Source: Liolophura sinensis
Lineage: Eukaryota; Mollusca; Polyplacophora; Chitonida; Chitonidae
NCBI RefSeq assembly: GCF_032854445.1
Contig: NW_027017969.1
Coordinates: 148,987-212,986, forward strand
Direction of reading: 5' to 3'
Length of the DNA: 64,000 nt
The position numbers and the translations under genes were made by a program. Every line of letters starts with the position of its first letter. The stretch's first letter is position 1. The notes under the pieces were generated by a model. That model did no database searches and was not told where the DNA came from. It saw nothing but the letters and a program-made list of their open reading frames with translations. This document shows, piece after piece, positions 44,201 through 55,641 of this stretch.

Positions 44201-44936
44201 GTGGGTCACTTCTCTTCGTCTGCCACTTTCATCTTCTATCTTTTCTGCAGAGGCCAGGGCTATACTCCAGGCCTTATCATATGTTTCCTCTGCACATGTC
44301 CAGAGGGCAGTGATATGCAGCGACTCGCTGTCCTGCCTTTTGGCAATTCAGAATAATAAATTTAAAAATCCATTGATACTTGAAATCATAGCCAAACACC
44401 GAAAACTAATTAAAAAAGGTAAAAATATTATATTCTGTTGGATACCAAGTCACACTGGTATCCATGGAAACACAGTCGTGGACAGGGAAGCGAAAGCTGT
44501 CCTATATAAACCTGTATCTCGGGTTAAAATCCCTTATACTGACGTGAAGCCTAATATTCTTAAATATATTAGTCGCCTTTGTCAAGGTGAATGGGACTTG
44601 CAGATCCATCATAAACTGCATGCTATTCATTCTGTCATTGGCTACAATGCCTATACTTGTCAAATGTTTCGCAGAGACCAAGTAGTTTTAACGAGGTGTC
44701 GTATTGGACATTCTCATCTGACACACAACCTCATCCTAGATGGGAGCAGTGCTCCCGAGTGTTTTGGATGTGATGCACAATATGGCATCAAACATATCTT
44801 GGTTGACTGTGTAGACTTTGCCCATGTTCGGCAAAGGTTCAACACGATCAACTCTATATATGATTTATTTGACAGCATCGCTGGAAATGTTGTCATAAAT
44901 TATTTGAAGGTCATTGGCGTATATCATAAAATATAA
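41263..44936 (+). pseudogene. LINE ORF2: endonuclease, reverse transcriptase, RNase H
   Basis: ATG at 41263 (MAIYDKIIQWNCRGPKVNFI) begins an APE endonuclease: SVYIPPN, GDFNSHNPLWG (41639), SDHFPII (41869); stops at 41367 and 41592, and loss of frame near 42045. RT 42498-43613: FGPDNVYYKFL, NNYRPIALTSC, FLDLEKAYDTTW, MGVPQGSILSPTLF, LYVDDFLICY; TGA at 43023. RNase H 43626-44600: IYTDRSKDG (Gly of TDGS is Arg), FSAEARAILQAL, ICSDSLSCLLAI, WIPSHTGIHGN. C-terminal zinc knuckle CFGCDAQYGIKHILVDC, stop 44936. RT and RNase H blocks are long and open; the endonuclease is the most damaged. Confidence 0.88.
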
Positions 44937-45208
44937 ATTTCAATTGTCCAAATACCCATAGATGAACAGTTATATGCATATAGATTTATAATTGTACTAT
45001 AATCCTGGTTTTCGAGTTTTAACTCTTATTTTTCAATTATACGATTTTAAACACGTCTATGCTTTTTGTTTTGCTATTGATGTTCATACTGTCATATCGG
45101 AAACCTTAACGGTCTTGCGTTTTCACGTTGTTCTCGCCACGATATGGCTGAAATATTGCCGATGTGGCGTTAAGCCATAATCATTCATTCATTCATTCTT
45201 GTTATGTA

Positions 45209-46741
45209 AAATTTGTCTTCTTGTCTAGGGATAATACGAGGCCTTAATATTGCGTCTTATCGGATGGAGATATACCTACTTCGGATTTTGAGCTTAACTC
45301 TACCGGTTTTGCCAAAAATGTATTTTCAGAGTCAGCGTTCTAAACCTGATCAGATAGAACTATTAATCTAAACCTTTATATTTGTTGAAAGAGGGATGCC
45401 CACAGCCAAAGGCCACTAGGGGTCCTCCTCAGCAATAAAAGCTACAGGTAAAAGAAGCAAAAGGGTAACATATCTTAACTAAGGAACCATGCACGTGAAT
45501 ATATATGTGTGTAGTTCCTAGTTAATTATTAATAAAGCCGTAAACAAACTACTATTACTGGCTGAATCTTTTTATGATTAGGAGATATTTATGAACAATT
45601 TTAAGTCATTTGATGTTATTTTGGAGATCCATATCATGAGACCCAAACAAGAGAACAGAAGATAAGTGTATAGGAGAGGAATTTTCAATTTAAAAGAAAA
45701 GAAAAATAAACTTCTGGGTACAAGATATTTGCAATGCTTGTGAACATGTGCTTCCTGGGAAAGCGAACTCATGTGTTTATGGGTTTTTATTGCTGATAGA
45801 CAATGGTTACAAAACAGGTCAGGTATTATACCCTAACTTGATCAACGTGAAGAGCGCCCAGTCCCATCCTGATCCTACTTTTACTTCTATTCCTGAGTAT
45901 ATCCTTCTTCAAATTCAATATTTCCATTTAAGGATATCTCCGAGAAATATGGTGGACAGAGATCATTTACAATTTTATAAAATTTCCATAATTTGTGTCT
46001 TCGCCGGCGGACATAAAGCTGCTACCAACCGAAGACCTTCATAACGGCACTGTTCGACGTAGACCTCGAGTACAAATTAGGGTTACGCGACTCTGAACAT
46101 GTTCCGGATTTTGTACAAGATTAACACTGCTATTATCAAAAGTAACGTAAGCGTGCTCTAGAGTCACACGGATTGTACTAAAATAATGGGTAGTCATTTA
46201 TTATCTACTTAATGTTATTTTAGCCCCTGTCATAAAACTTACTTTTTTATTTTTACGAGTTATATCTTGGACGTGCAGATACAATTTGCCGTTTTCCTGT
46301 AGTGTAATGCCAAGATGTTTATGGAAACAACCAATCTTCACTTCTACCTCATCAAAGAATAACGTGGAATAGTTTGGCTCTTTTGCATTGTCTTAATGTG
46401 ATTGTATGTTAAATGTAATGACCACACTGCATTTTGGGTATTTCTAGACCAGCCACGTCTAGTGAATTGTAAATAACATCACGGCAGTTTTTAACCTAAT
46501 TCTGCTTAAACCATGGTGCCAGGGGGCGTGTGAATTGCTATTATTTATGCATTTACATGAACAGTTAGAATAAAATCCTGACCAAGGTAAAGGGACCAGA
46601 GGTCTTAATTCACCCGTTACATATAACCATTTGCCAACTATCACAGTGTCCTTGATGCTCTGGTTTTATTCTCTATGTTCTCTATGTGCATCTTTAATGA
46701 TATTTTATCACTTTTAAAAGAAATAAACAATGATACACTTT
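45209..46741. other. No gene seen
   Basis: Short unrelated open frames only (e.g. 45748-46044). Nothing diagnostic. Confidence 0.45.
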
Positions 46742-47210
46742 TTAAGCAATATAGGTAACTAACCACTCTTTCCACCAGTCTGATAAACGTTGAAGATCTC
46801 TATTACTTTTATTTTCGGAATTGTTGTTTACAGGTTGAAAAAGAGACGTGTCGTCAGCAAAGATATTGATTTTACATTCAGTACCAATGTTAATATCAGC
46901 AACGAAGATGATAAATAGAAGTGGACCAAGGACAGAATCTCGGGGCACACCGGAGTAAACATGCTCAGTATCAGACTCGATTCCATTTATACAAACACAA
47001 ATGAACCCGTTACACAAATATTTTCTAAGCACCTTAACAAGCAACCTTCCATTCCCAATTGTCTCAATTTATACAAAATGTCCAACATGCCATACTTCAT
47101 CTACGGCTTTGCTAACGCCTAAAATTACAAGACTTGCTCCTTCTCCTCTATCCAAGGCTCGGTGCATATTGTGTACTATTTGGGACAACTGGTAAATATT
47201 AGTCTTTCTC
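46742..47210 (-). pseudogene. LINE reverse transcriptase fragment
   Basis: Minus reading: LDRGEGASLVILGVSKAVDE (motif A region, degenerate), a stop near 47065, then YSGVPRDSVLGPLLFIIFVA (the PQGSVLGPLLF motif with Gln to Arg), NIFADDTSLFQP (FADD catalytic motif) and a WWKEWL helix. CR1/Jockey-like. Isolated, with no other domains nearby in frame. Confidence 0.8.
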
Positions 47211-49619
47211 CTTAAAACTACAATTGTCTGAGATCAATACGTCATTGTCCTTACAATACTCGTAAAATCGTTTGTAAACAATGTTTTTTGATATGTTAAA
47301 TATATGACTGAGGCGAGACCCAGACGGATAGGTTTCTGTTCACCGGGAGGAATTAAACAGCTTCTTCACTGTAGGGGCAATACATAAGACAGTGTTTTAA
47401 CATGAAGTTATAAATCATATCGATACCACAGGCATTACAGACCATTTTCAGGACACCATCTGTAAACATGTAGAAATTATTAGCCAAAAAAAAAATTTGG
47501 TCACATGACATTTTCACCCAATGGTCAGACTGTAATATTTCCAACAGAGAAAGTTCTCATGGTAAACCGCTACATCCTACATCCTACGCACAACTGCAAT
47601 TTAAATTTCAGTTCAATCGCGTCAGCCGTTTGGTCGGATAAGATTTTTTATTGCAACAAAATTCAAGAAGACCGCTAAGTCACGTGACCGAAATGCACAA
47701 AAGGTCTTCAGGTCCTTACCTAAAATACACGTAAGCTTCATAAAAATTCAAACTGATCATTTCCCCCAGAAAGGTGTTACAGTTTTGTGTGAAAATATTA
47801 ATAAAGGCACCAAACATGACGAGTTTTTGAACATCTTTTGAAACCTTTTGTTTCTATTTACATAAAATCTGAACGTAATAGCGAAAAACTAACTGCAGAT
47901 GCGTAATCGTGATGAACAACGTTTTAGCCATGTTATTTGAAACGGCCATTAAACTTGACCCACTGTTGCCCTATTCTTATTGGCCAGCGAAAACATAAAT
48001 ATGCATGCAAAATGTTTTCTCCTTAAACTATAAATGCCAGGCAATGATGGTGTATCAAATTTAACGATAATCTGTTGAGCGGTTCTCGAGAGGAAAATTC
48101 TTAAAAAAGTTTTCATTAATATCCAATATGGCCGCCAAGTAAAGTAACACAATCTACTCAAAAGTTTCGATGCACAACTTCGAGTCACACATACCTAAGT
48201 TTCTTGAAAATACGGCCTGAATGACTTGAACCCCGAAAAAATCTCTAAGTCAGGTAAATTGACTAAACGTCGAATTTCACCACCTACAGATGAGTTTAGG
48301 CGAGCATCACTCTGTCGTCTATGCTTTGATTTTACACTCTACGCTATAGTCGTTTATATTTGTTACATAACATCTGTGGGACAAAGGGATATATGGAAAG
48401 TAGCCATTATGTTTTACTGTAAAGACAATGTTATGACAACACATCTTTTTTGCCTGATCCTGCATGACTATAATGCTGGCCAGTTTAGTAAAAGTGAAAT
48501 ATTCCTGAGTATAACTAAAAACACCACTCAAATAAATAAATAAATAAATTCTGACAACGCAAGAGAACATATTTCTCATATCGAAGATAACTGTTGCTAT
48601 GAAAGACTTGTAGTAAGGTTTATCTTGTTTGGTATTTTGTACAGCCCACCTAGCAAAGACGTAGTCGACTTTAACAAACCTGTATCATCTATTTTCCAGA
48701 AGTGTCACCGGAAAAGAAAAAGCGTATACTTTTTCATATTGGTATTCTTAAAAGTGCTCACCATCAGCCAATTCATTGACATCATCGCGTCATGTACATT
48801 CTTCCCCCCAAATCTCAAAACCAGGAAGAGTTCAGCCTGGGTCTGGCATTTTGATTCATATGTTTTGACAAATTTTCTATCTAAGATATTGTTAACTGAC
48901 GTCACTGACCAATTTCTGACCTTCCATGTTCTTTAAACTTCATACCCACCCAAAGCAAAAGTACGCATTAACATTATTAGGAAGTTTATCAATACCCAAC
49001 AGGAAATTTTTAAACAACACATTTAAGAGATTAACTGCTTTACGATTCTAAGAGAGACTTATGATGCCAATATGGCTATTAGTGCTTTCTGTGAATAGTT
49101 AATCGACATTTACAACGGTTGTTTCCCATTCTAGCACATCTACCAAATCACCACTACAAAGAGTACAGAAACGGCGACTGCATATATCACAGCGGATACG
49201 GAGTAATTTTTTCTCTTCACCGCACACTTTTTTCAAAAGGTAACGGCATAGGTTTCACCTGGGTTATTGCAACCGTGGACATTTAAAGGGAGGATGGAGC
49301 GATAGGTTGGTGTGGGGAATATAGCCTGCTCGTATGAAAAAAGTATGAGGTCACAAAATTGAAGCCATGCAATGTATATGTAGGTCATCTTGTTAACTTT
49401 GTGGATAGATTATTTAATCTATATCAATTTTAAACAAAGAGAAGAAATGACAATTCTGCAGACGCATGAGTTATTAGTCCCAATTCTGAATCGAAATTTT
49501 GACGACCATCTCCTGTAAAAGTATTTAGCGAAGTTTTTTTGTTTGTTTTTGTTTGGTTGAATTGGTTTTAATTTTAGTACGAAACTTTGATCATCCTGTC
49601 CAGTATTTAGCAGACAAAG
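47211..49619. other. No gene seen; SINE fragment inside
   Basis: A plus-strand SINE 3' fragment at about 48474-48548 (TGAAATATTCCTGAGTATAA then AAATAAATAAATAAA). Other open frames (47353-47544, 48226-48543, 48625-48936) carry no motif I trust. Confidence 0.5.
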
Positions 49620-49850
49620 CCAACGTTTTTTTCAAGGTTCATCTAACTCAGATATTATTCGATAGCAGTCGAAAACGTCGGCATCAGTCGTACCATGTTT
49701 AAGCAAAATACTTGAAAAATTGCTACTACGTCAGATTCTGCCTACTTTGAGACAAATAGTATAACTGACCCTCATCACTATGGTTTTAGATCTAATCAAG
49801 CCACCATATATGCCAATTGCTCTCTTTATCAAAAAGTAATTACTGCCAAG
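49620..49850 (+). pseudogene. LINE reverse transcriptase fragment
   Basis: Plus strand reads ASVVPCLSKILEKLLLRQIL, a finger-domain block, then with a frame change HHYGFRSNQATIYANCSLYQ, the GFR motif of non-LTR RTs. Short, heavily decayed. Confidence 0.6.
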
Positions 49851-50118
49851 GAAAGCAAAAAGTATAGAAAAAAAGAACAAAAACAAAAACGCATAAAGTG
49901 AAAAAGAAAACCCGGTAATGCACGCTGTGAGTGATGGTGTATAGATGAAAAACTAAAATGTTACTCTGGTGATGAGTACATGATTATGGTCAAGTTTTCG
50001 ACAAGCCTCTATTCATATCCTGGCTAAAACGACACGTCTTTTGACTAAATATTTTGAATACAATACCTAAAAAATGAAACAAAAGTGCGGTAAACTTTCG
50101 CAAACCAGAAGCACGTAC

Positions 50119-50217
50119 CTGATCTTGTACGTTTATATCAGCCTTCTTCTCTATCAGAAGACGGAGGAGATCCATGTCATCACGTGACACTGCCTGGAGT
50201 AGTGCTGTTTGTCCTCT
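50119..50217 (-). CDS. Ankyrin-repeat exon, 33 codons
   Basis: 99-bp minus exon; acceptor CACAG (plus 50218-50219), donor GTACGT (plus 50117-50118). Encodes RGQTALLQAVSRDDMDLLRL, then LIEKKADINVQDQ. The helix-1 LHxA is LLQA, otherwise a good repeat. It is the full-length form of the truncated exons at 57717-57797 and 56-136, which share the RGQT start and MFTQ-like intron end. Confidence 0.75.
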
Positions 50218-50902
50218 CTGTGTAAACATAGATGAATTGGTAGATATATACATGGAAATGTCTCAACAACTCGTAGAGCTTAGGTGGATGTTCTACGCTT
50301 TCATCACATTAGTGCACCAACCTGTGGAGAGGACGACGCTTGGTGATAGGGTTAGCAACTCTTAACTGAGCCTTTGTAATTTTGAAAAATTTCTCTGCAC
50401 AGTTACTTTGTGACCAAGTGCATATAGCATTTCGCCAGCATATCCTGTTTAATGATGTAGATTTTAAGTTACTTAAGACAGTTTCTTCAGTGAACACGTA
50501 TTCAGCAAAGAAACAAAACAAATTTTTGTCATGGGTTCATAAAAGTAAATCTGGGCGTCCACGTGTCCACGACAAGTAACGAAGTCTCTCTTGTGGCAAG
50601 TTCGGGACGACGAAGCTATATATACTAGTGCAAACCTTGTCACTCGATTGTCGTCACTCCCAAAAAGTTGGTCTAAACATTTGTGTATTGTAAAAAAAAT
50701 CGGGCAGAGATCTGTAGATACTTCTACCGGAGAATGAAGCGTGAAAAGTATACTGTATTTTAAATTAACATCGCTTTAATTTACACTATTAATCCGTACG
50801 GCACCTTTTTTTTAGGAATGTCCATAAAGGTGGTTACGTTTCCGGCTCGACGTGTGAAACACACTTATGTGTAGAAAACTTCCGTAGTCTTGAACCACGT
50901 AC

Positions 50903-51001
50903 CTGATCCTGTACGTTTACATCAGCGCTGGTCTCTACCAGAAGACGAAGAAGGCCTAGATGACGACCTCTTAGGTATAAAGCTTTTTGTCTATTTTGCA
51001 G
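50903..51001 (-). CDS. Divergent ankyrin-like exon, 33 codons
   Basis: 99 bp on minus between AG (plus 51002-51003) and GTACGT (plus 50901-50902), open throughout. The second half is canonical (HLGLLRLLVETSADVNVQDQ); the first half has lost the G-x-TPLH signature (LQNRQKALYLRGR). Either a decaying exon or a cap-type repeat. Same phase and length as its neighbours. Confidence 0.6.
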
Positions 51002-51926
51002 CTGCCGAAGCTGTTAAAGTTAAACAACAATAAACTCATAAAAATGCTGTATCAATATGTAATACTGCACGGGTACATAAGTCATAAGATGTGCTTAAGC
51101 ATCTCTAAGGCCTTTTCATCGGCGCTGTGTTCATGTGATTGATTATTAAAAGAGATAACATCACAGCGTATTGAGTAATTCTAAATCAGCAACCATTAAT
51201 AAAATAAAAACACCATGTTTGCCTACTTCTGCTAAGCCATGGTCTTGTGTGCTTCCAAGTTACTACTGTGTAACATGTACATGAACAGCTACCATGAAAC
51301 CTTAATGAAATGTACAAGAAACTATATTTCACTGATTACGTGTGACAATGTATCAGGTATCAAACTGCCGATTATGATGAATATTCCGCTTTCTTCCACT
51401 CATATACTGACCGTCATTATATAAGTTAAATCTCCTCCAGTAAGGCTTTAAAATGCAGCAATCTATATGTATAATGTAGTAACTTGCACTGATTTTCACA
51501 CAAAATAATAATAATAATATTACGTAATACAATGACGACAATGTGATGACACGTAACCTGTAAAGTGAGGGAATTGAGTGCATTGCCTTATTTATTGTTT
51601 TTTTTTTCACTGTTTAACCTGTAAAAAACTATTAGACCTCACCTATAAAAAAAACACTGCGTTTCCTCTGGGAATGTTATCTTAAGTCATGGCGTTTGAT
51701 AAAATTTGGCAGTACACTAATTTACGCTGCAGCTATACTAGATCAGAGACAGTGTGTACGACGAAAAATCAATTGCAAACGGTAACCTTAGAATGACGCT
51801 GCTTGAGTCATGTATTGCAGACATTGTTAAGACGTCTCTATTAATCACCTGTTTTACAGAACAACGACATATCTGCAGTTTTATCATTGCATGTCATTTG
51901 AACTGACAGCAAATTGCAGGAACCTG
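51002..51926. other. No gene seen
   Basis: AT-rich, presumed intron; ends at the CTG target duplication (51924-51926) of the Harbinger element. Confidence 0.5.
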
Positions 51927-52189
51927 GGCCCGTATTGATAAAGATTCTTAAGATTTAGCTAAGAATTTATACTTAAGTATAGAAGTTACTCTTAGCTAAG
52001 AAAATATTTAAGAATGCATTCATAAAATTTCTTAACAAGATTCTTAGAGAAGAAAATACTTAAAAGATAAGTTTTTCTCAAACGCGTGTCCCGTAGCAAC
52101 GAGAGAGGTCTGTAATAATAAAGGTAATTTTGGTACATCATAATGTCACGTGAGCAGCAGACGACATTTCGATGTAAACACACTCTGAC

Positions 52190-54524
52190 ATGGAGAAAAA
52201 AGGGAAAAGAAAGCCGAACTGGTCAAACGACGAGTGTTTGAGCCTCGCCAATTACATGGCACAATACAAGGACATACTGAGGGGCAAGCTGGGTCCAGGA
52301 TTAACCTCAGAAAAGAAAAAAACTACATGGACGTTGGTGACGGACAGGTTGAATGCCTCGTTCACAGCCGTCAAGCGGTCACAAGAAGAAGTGGAGAAAA
52401 GTGGCACAATATTTTCTCCCAAATCAAATCAGAAATCTCGGCCTACAAGAAAGCGCAGTGTTCGACGGGTATGTAAACTTAAATTATTTTATGTAAAATA
52501 TTTAATTGGAATAGTGTAACGGTATTTTATAATTATAAGATTAGACCACGTCTCGCTAAACTTTAGTTTCGGGAGTTATTTTCTGAATAATCAACCGTCG
52601 AAACTGCCTTTGAAAACTAATCCAATTCAACCGTTTGTACCCGGAATTCGAGAGCTGTCGGCTTGATTATCTCTCATAAATGCAGCTAAACATTGACTAG
52701 GATTTAAACATTGTACTAAAACAAAAATGGCACAGAGTATAATTAAAACCATAGTTTTTACTTGAAGTTGAGGGTGTATGGAGTGTAGTGCACTGGAAAA
52801 AACAATATTGCAAATGATCAAAGTGAAGGACACATTAAATTAGGATGATGAACTTGGCCTTTATTGACTAGATTTTTGTAAAGTGAGTGAAAGCAGTTCA
52901 TTGATTAAGCTTAAGAATATTTATGTACAAGGGAAACTGATTTTTTAAAATTAAAATGCAAATGTAGGTACTTCTCCAAACTGTGGAGACTAGATGTAAA
53001 ATTATCAATGAGCCAGATATCATTTTTATACCAAGCACTACCACAGACAAAGACTCATTCAAATAGACCTATATTTCGATTCGTGTCATAAATGAAATTT
53101 TAGAATAGGTGAGGATTAATCTAATAACCAAGACGTTGTTAAGTATGGCATAAAACAAATCATGGGGCTGCCGTGGCTCGGTTGATTAGTGCGCTATGAC
53201 CTGGGAGCCTCTCACCAATGTGGTCGCTGTGAGTTCAAGTCCATCTCATGCTGGCTTCCTCTCCGGCCGTACGTGGGAAGGTCGGCAGAAACCTGTGGAT
53301 GGTCTTGGGTTTCTCCCCGGGCTCTGCCCGGTTTCCTCCCACCATAATGCTGGTCACCGTCGTATAAGTGAAATATTCTTGAGTGAGCGTAAAACACCAA
53401 TCAAATAAATAAAATAAATCAAAACAAATCACTTTCTGTGTGTTACATAAACAGTGATTTATGCATTATATTCACCTAGCAAACAGACCATTTAACTTGC
53501 CCCAACACTTGCACACTTTTTATGTTCTCATGTGTTCAGGTTTTAAACTTTGACCCAGAGATCATCTGTGCCCCATTGGCCTATTTGTATTATTTTTTTT
53601 ATTTCTAAACAACTCAATGTCAACTTTCACTGAATTGAAAGTTCAAAGGATTTTTCATATTAATTTTTTTTTGCAAGTTGACTGGTAGTACATAATTTGA
53701 AACATAATCTTTATTTATAACAAAACCTATTGTCAAAATCATTGATTGCATCATTAGCAGTAAGTCTAAAATGATTTGAGATCAAATACAAAGAAAGATC
53801 TTATTATTTGGGCATATACTATTTTATTTTACAGGTGGAGGACCATCACTAAAGCCATTAAGTGCTATAGCTGAGGTGGTAATGTCTATTCTAGGGGAGA
53901 ACAATGTTTGTCTTGGGGGAGTTGGTGATGGCATAGATTCCACCTTAATTCAACTTAATGAATCTCAGTAAGTAATTTTTCTCAAAATGCAATGTACAAT
54001 GATAGATTAAAATGAATGAGTAAATTTGGTATTTATCACAGTGCTTCAGATATATGTTGTGTTAAGCAAGTTTAAAAAGTTACTAAATCCAATTTTGGTT
54101 TTCTCAAAATAATTACTATGTTTTATTCAACTTGAGTTGTATCTGTTGTTTAAAAGTCCCACCAACTTAAGTTTCTTTAAAGGGTCAGTTATAGTTGTAT
54201 AACTCTATTATTGATATAGTATGTATGTTTTGTATAGAAAAATGTATATGTCTACATTTCAGCACAACTGACATGCCATACTTTACACTAGCACCTTTGC
54301 CCATCACTTATTTGGATGCTCGCCCTAGTGCCAGTCAGGCAGTGGACATCACCCACCTACAGGCTCTAGTGGAGGTACCTTCACCTGGCACACAAGTGGC
54401 TCAGCATGAAGCACTTCCAAACCCAAGCAAGGCCGAGATTATTCAGGACCTTAAGATCAAAAAACTCAAACTTCAAATTCAGTATTATGAAATGAAATTG
54501 CAAGAAAGAAACCAAGAAGAATAA
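52190..54524 (+). pseudogene. Harbinger Myb/SANT-like DNA-binding protein (3 exons, frameshift in exon 1)
   Basis: Exon 1 52190-52468 begins MEKKGKRKPNWSNDECLSLA and has the trihelix/Myb pattern (W...L...Y...W) with KKTTWTLVTDRLNA. A one-base loss near 52398 moves the rest (KWHNIFSQIKSEISAYKKAQ) to another frame. Exon 2 53835-53967 encodes GGGPSLKPLSAIAEVVMSIL and VCLGGVGDGID. Exon 3 54263-54524 has LPITYLDARPSASQAVDITH and a C-terminal coiled coil (DLKIKKLKLQIQYYEMKLQE). Splice signals GT/AG are present. In Harbinger elements this partner brings the transposase to the nucleus and to the ends. Intron 1 contains a SINE. Confidence 0.8.
53163..53420 (+). repeat. Full-length tRNA-derived SINE
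   Basis: Flanked by the 11-bp duplication AAAACAAATCA (53152-53162, 53421-53431). The head has A-box-like TGGCTCGGTTGATTAGTG and B-box-like GAGTTCAAGTCC; the body GGGCTCTGCCCGG...CACCATAATGCTGG; the tail TGAAATATTCTTGAGTGAGC ending in an AATAAA-type repeat. It is the best copy of the family found truncated at 3257, 4196, 12240, 13557, 33332 and 48474. Lies in intron 1 of the Harbinger SANT gene. Confidence 0.88.
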
Positions 54525-55641
54525 ATTAAATGAAAATATTGTCACTTTTACTGCATTTTTCCCTGAGATCCTTGATGTTTGTGATAAAGGCATTTAGCAT
54601 GTCTGTCACTACTTCCATGTAATATTTTTCTTTTCCAACTTGCCCATCAAAATGTACTTGTATTCAGCCATGTATGTCTGGTGAGTCTCTTTCACTTCAG
54701 GTTTGTTCAGTTTGGCTTTCTCTTCTGTATTATATTAGTTTAATGTGCAATAAAGGGTGTATTAATTTACCATGGGCTTATGGAATAAATTTATTTTTCC
54801 TGTCAGGTACTAATGAATGTCGATAGGAAGCAACACAGCTCCTGAAATATTGGCCCTCTGTATGTAAACAAATATGTATTTGAATAATTGTAATATCAGA
54901 TATTATTAGCATTTTTGAAGTATAATTGTACAGCTAAAATACCCCAGGGGAAAATCAGTTGAGTCTTAGCCTTAGGCTGTCTTGTCAAGATCATAGTGCT
55001 TCAGCTTTGAGGATGTGAGTGTAAACCTGGATTCTGCCATTTTCTTGCAGATAATGTCTGACAAAAGTCAGTCAGTAACTTGTCACTTAGCTTTGGTGTC
55101 TTTGGATTACAACACCTGCAATCTTAACACTGTGGAACCGTCAGTACGTACTGAAACTGCATGAAGTATTGTCATCTAGTATTGACCAAGCTCGGGCAAT
55201 TAACATTAACTGAACAAGTGATGTGATCCAGTGTTGCTTGCCCTGGATATAAACTGGCTGCCATTACATGGCTGGGATATCGTGAAGCAGTATGCAAGGC
55301 AAGCAGTGGAATCAAACTCAAGCATATTCCATTGCTCATATTTAGTAAACGTAAGTTTTTTTCTTTTAGTAAAGTATCAACTATTGTGTTTGTTTATTAG
55401 CAGAAAATAAAGATAGAGAGAGAGCACTTACGTATTCATTCGACTGGATGTGTAAGGGAATAACAGTTTAATATGTCACTAATATGATAATGGATAGGTG
55501 GGCTAAACAAAAACAGAGGCTTACTTTGAACACAATGGGTTTTCACAAAGAACATACAGCATGAGATTGAGTGAAAGAGGGAGAAGTCACAGTCAACAGG
55601 CCGATCAGTCAATAATAAATTCAAAAATGAGTTTCGGCAAA
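54525..55641. other. Harbinger inter-gene spacer
   Basis: Non-coding, between the convergent 3' ends of the two Harbinger genes. Includes an AATAAA-type signal (TGCAATAAAGGG, ~54747) downstream of the plus gene. Confidence 0.5.

Larger units (their letters stand above)
39303..45197 (+). mobile_element. 5.9-kb non-LTR retrotransposon (I/Nimb-like, with RNase H)
   Basis: TTCTTGTTATGTA (13 bp, partly shared with the tail) flanks the element at 39290-39302 and 45196-45208. A GC-rich 5' UTR (39303-39904) precedes ORF1 with three Cys-His boxes and ORF2 with endonuclease, RT and RNase H. The 3' UTR ends in an ATTC repeat. RNase H places it in the I-type group of LINEs; the exact clade is not determined. 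Full length, but ORFs carry several stops and frameshifts. Confidence 0.9.

Noticed and set aside
47353-47544. Cys/His-rich open frame on minus, possibly a LINE zinc knuckle
   Set aside because: Spacing does not match a known knuckle well and it lies upstream, not downstream, of the RT fragment at 46742-47210.
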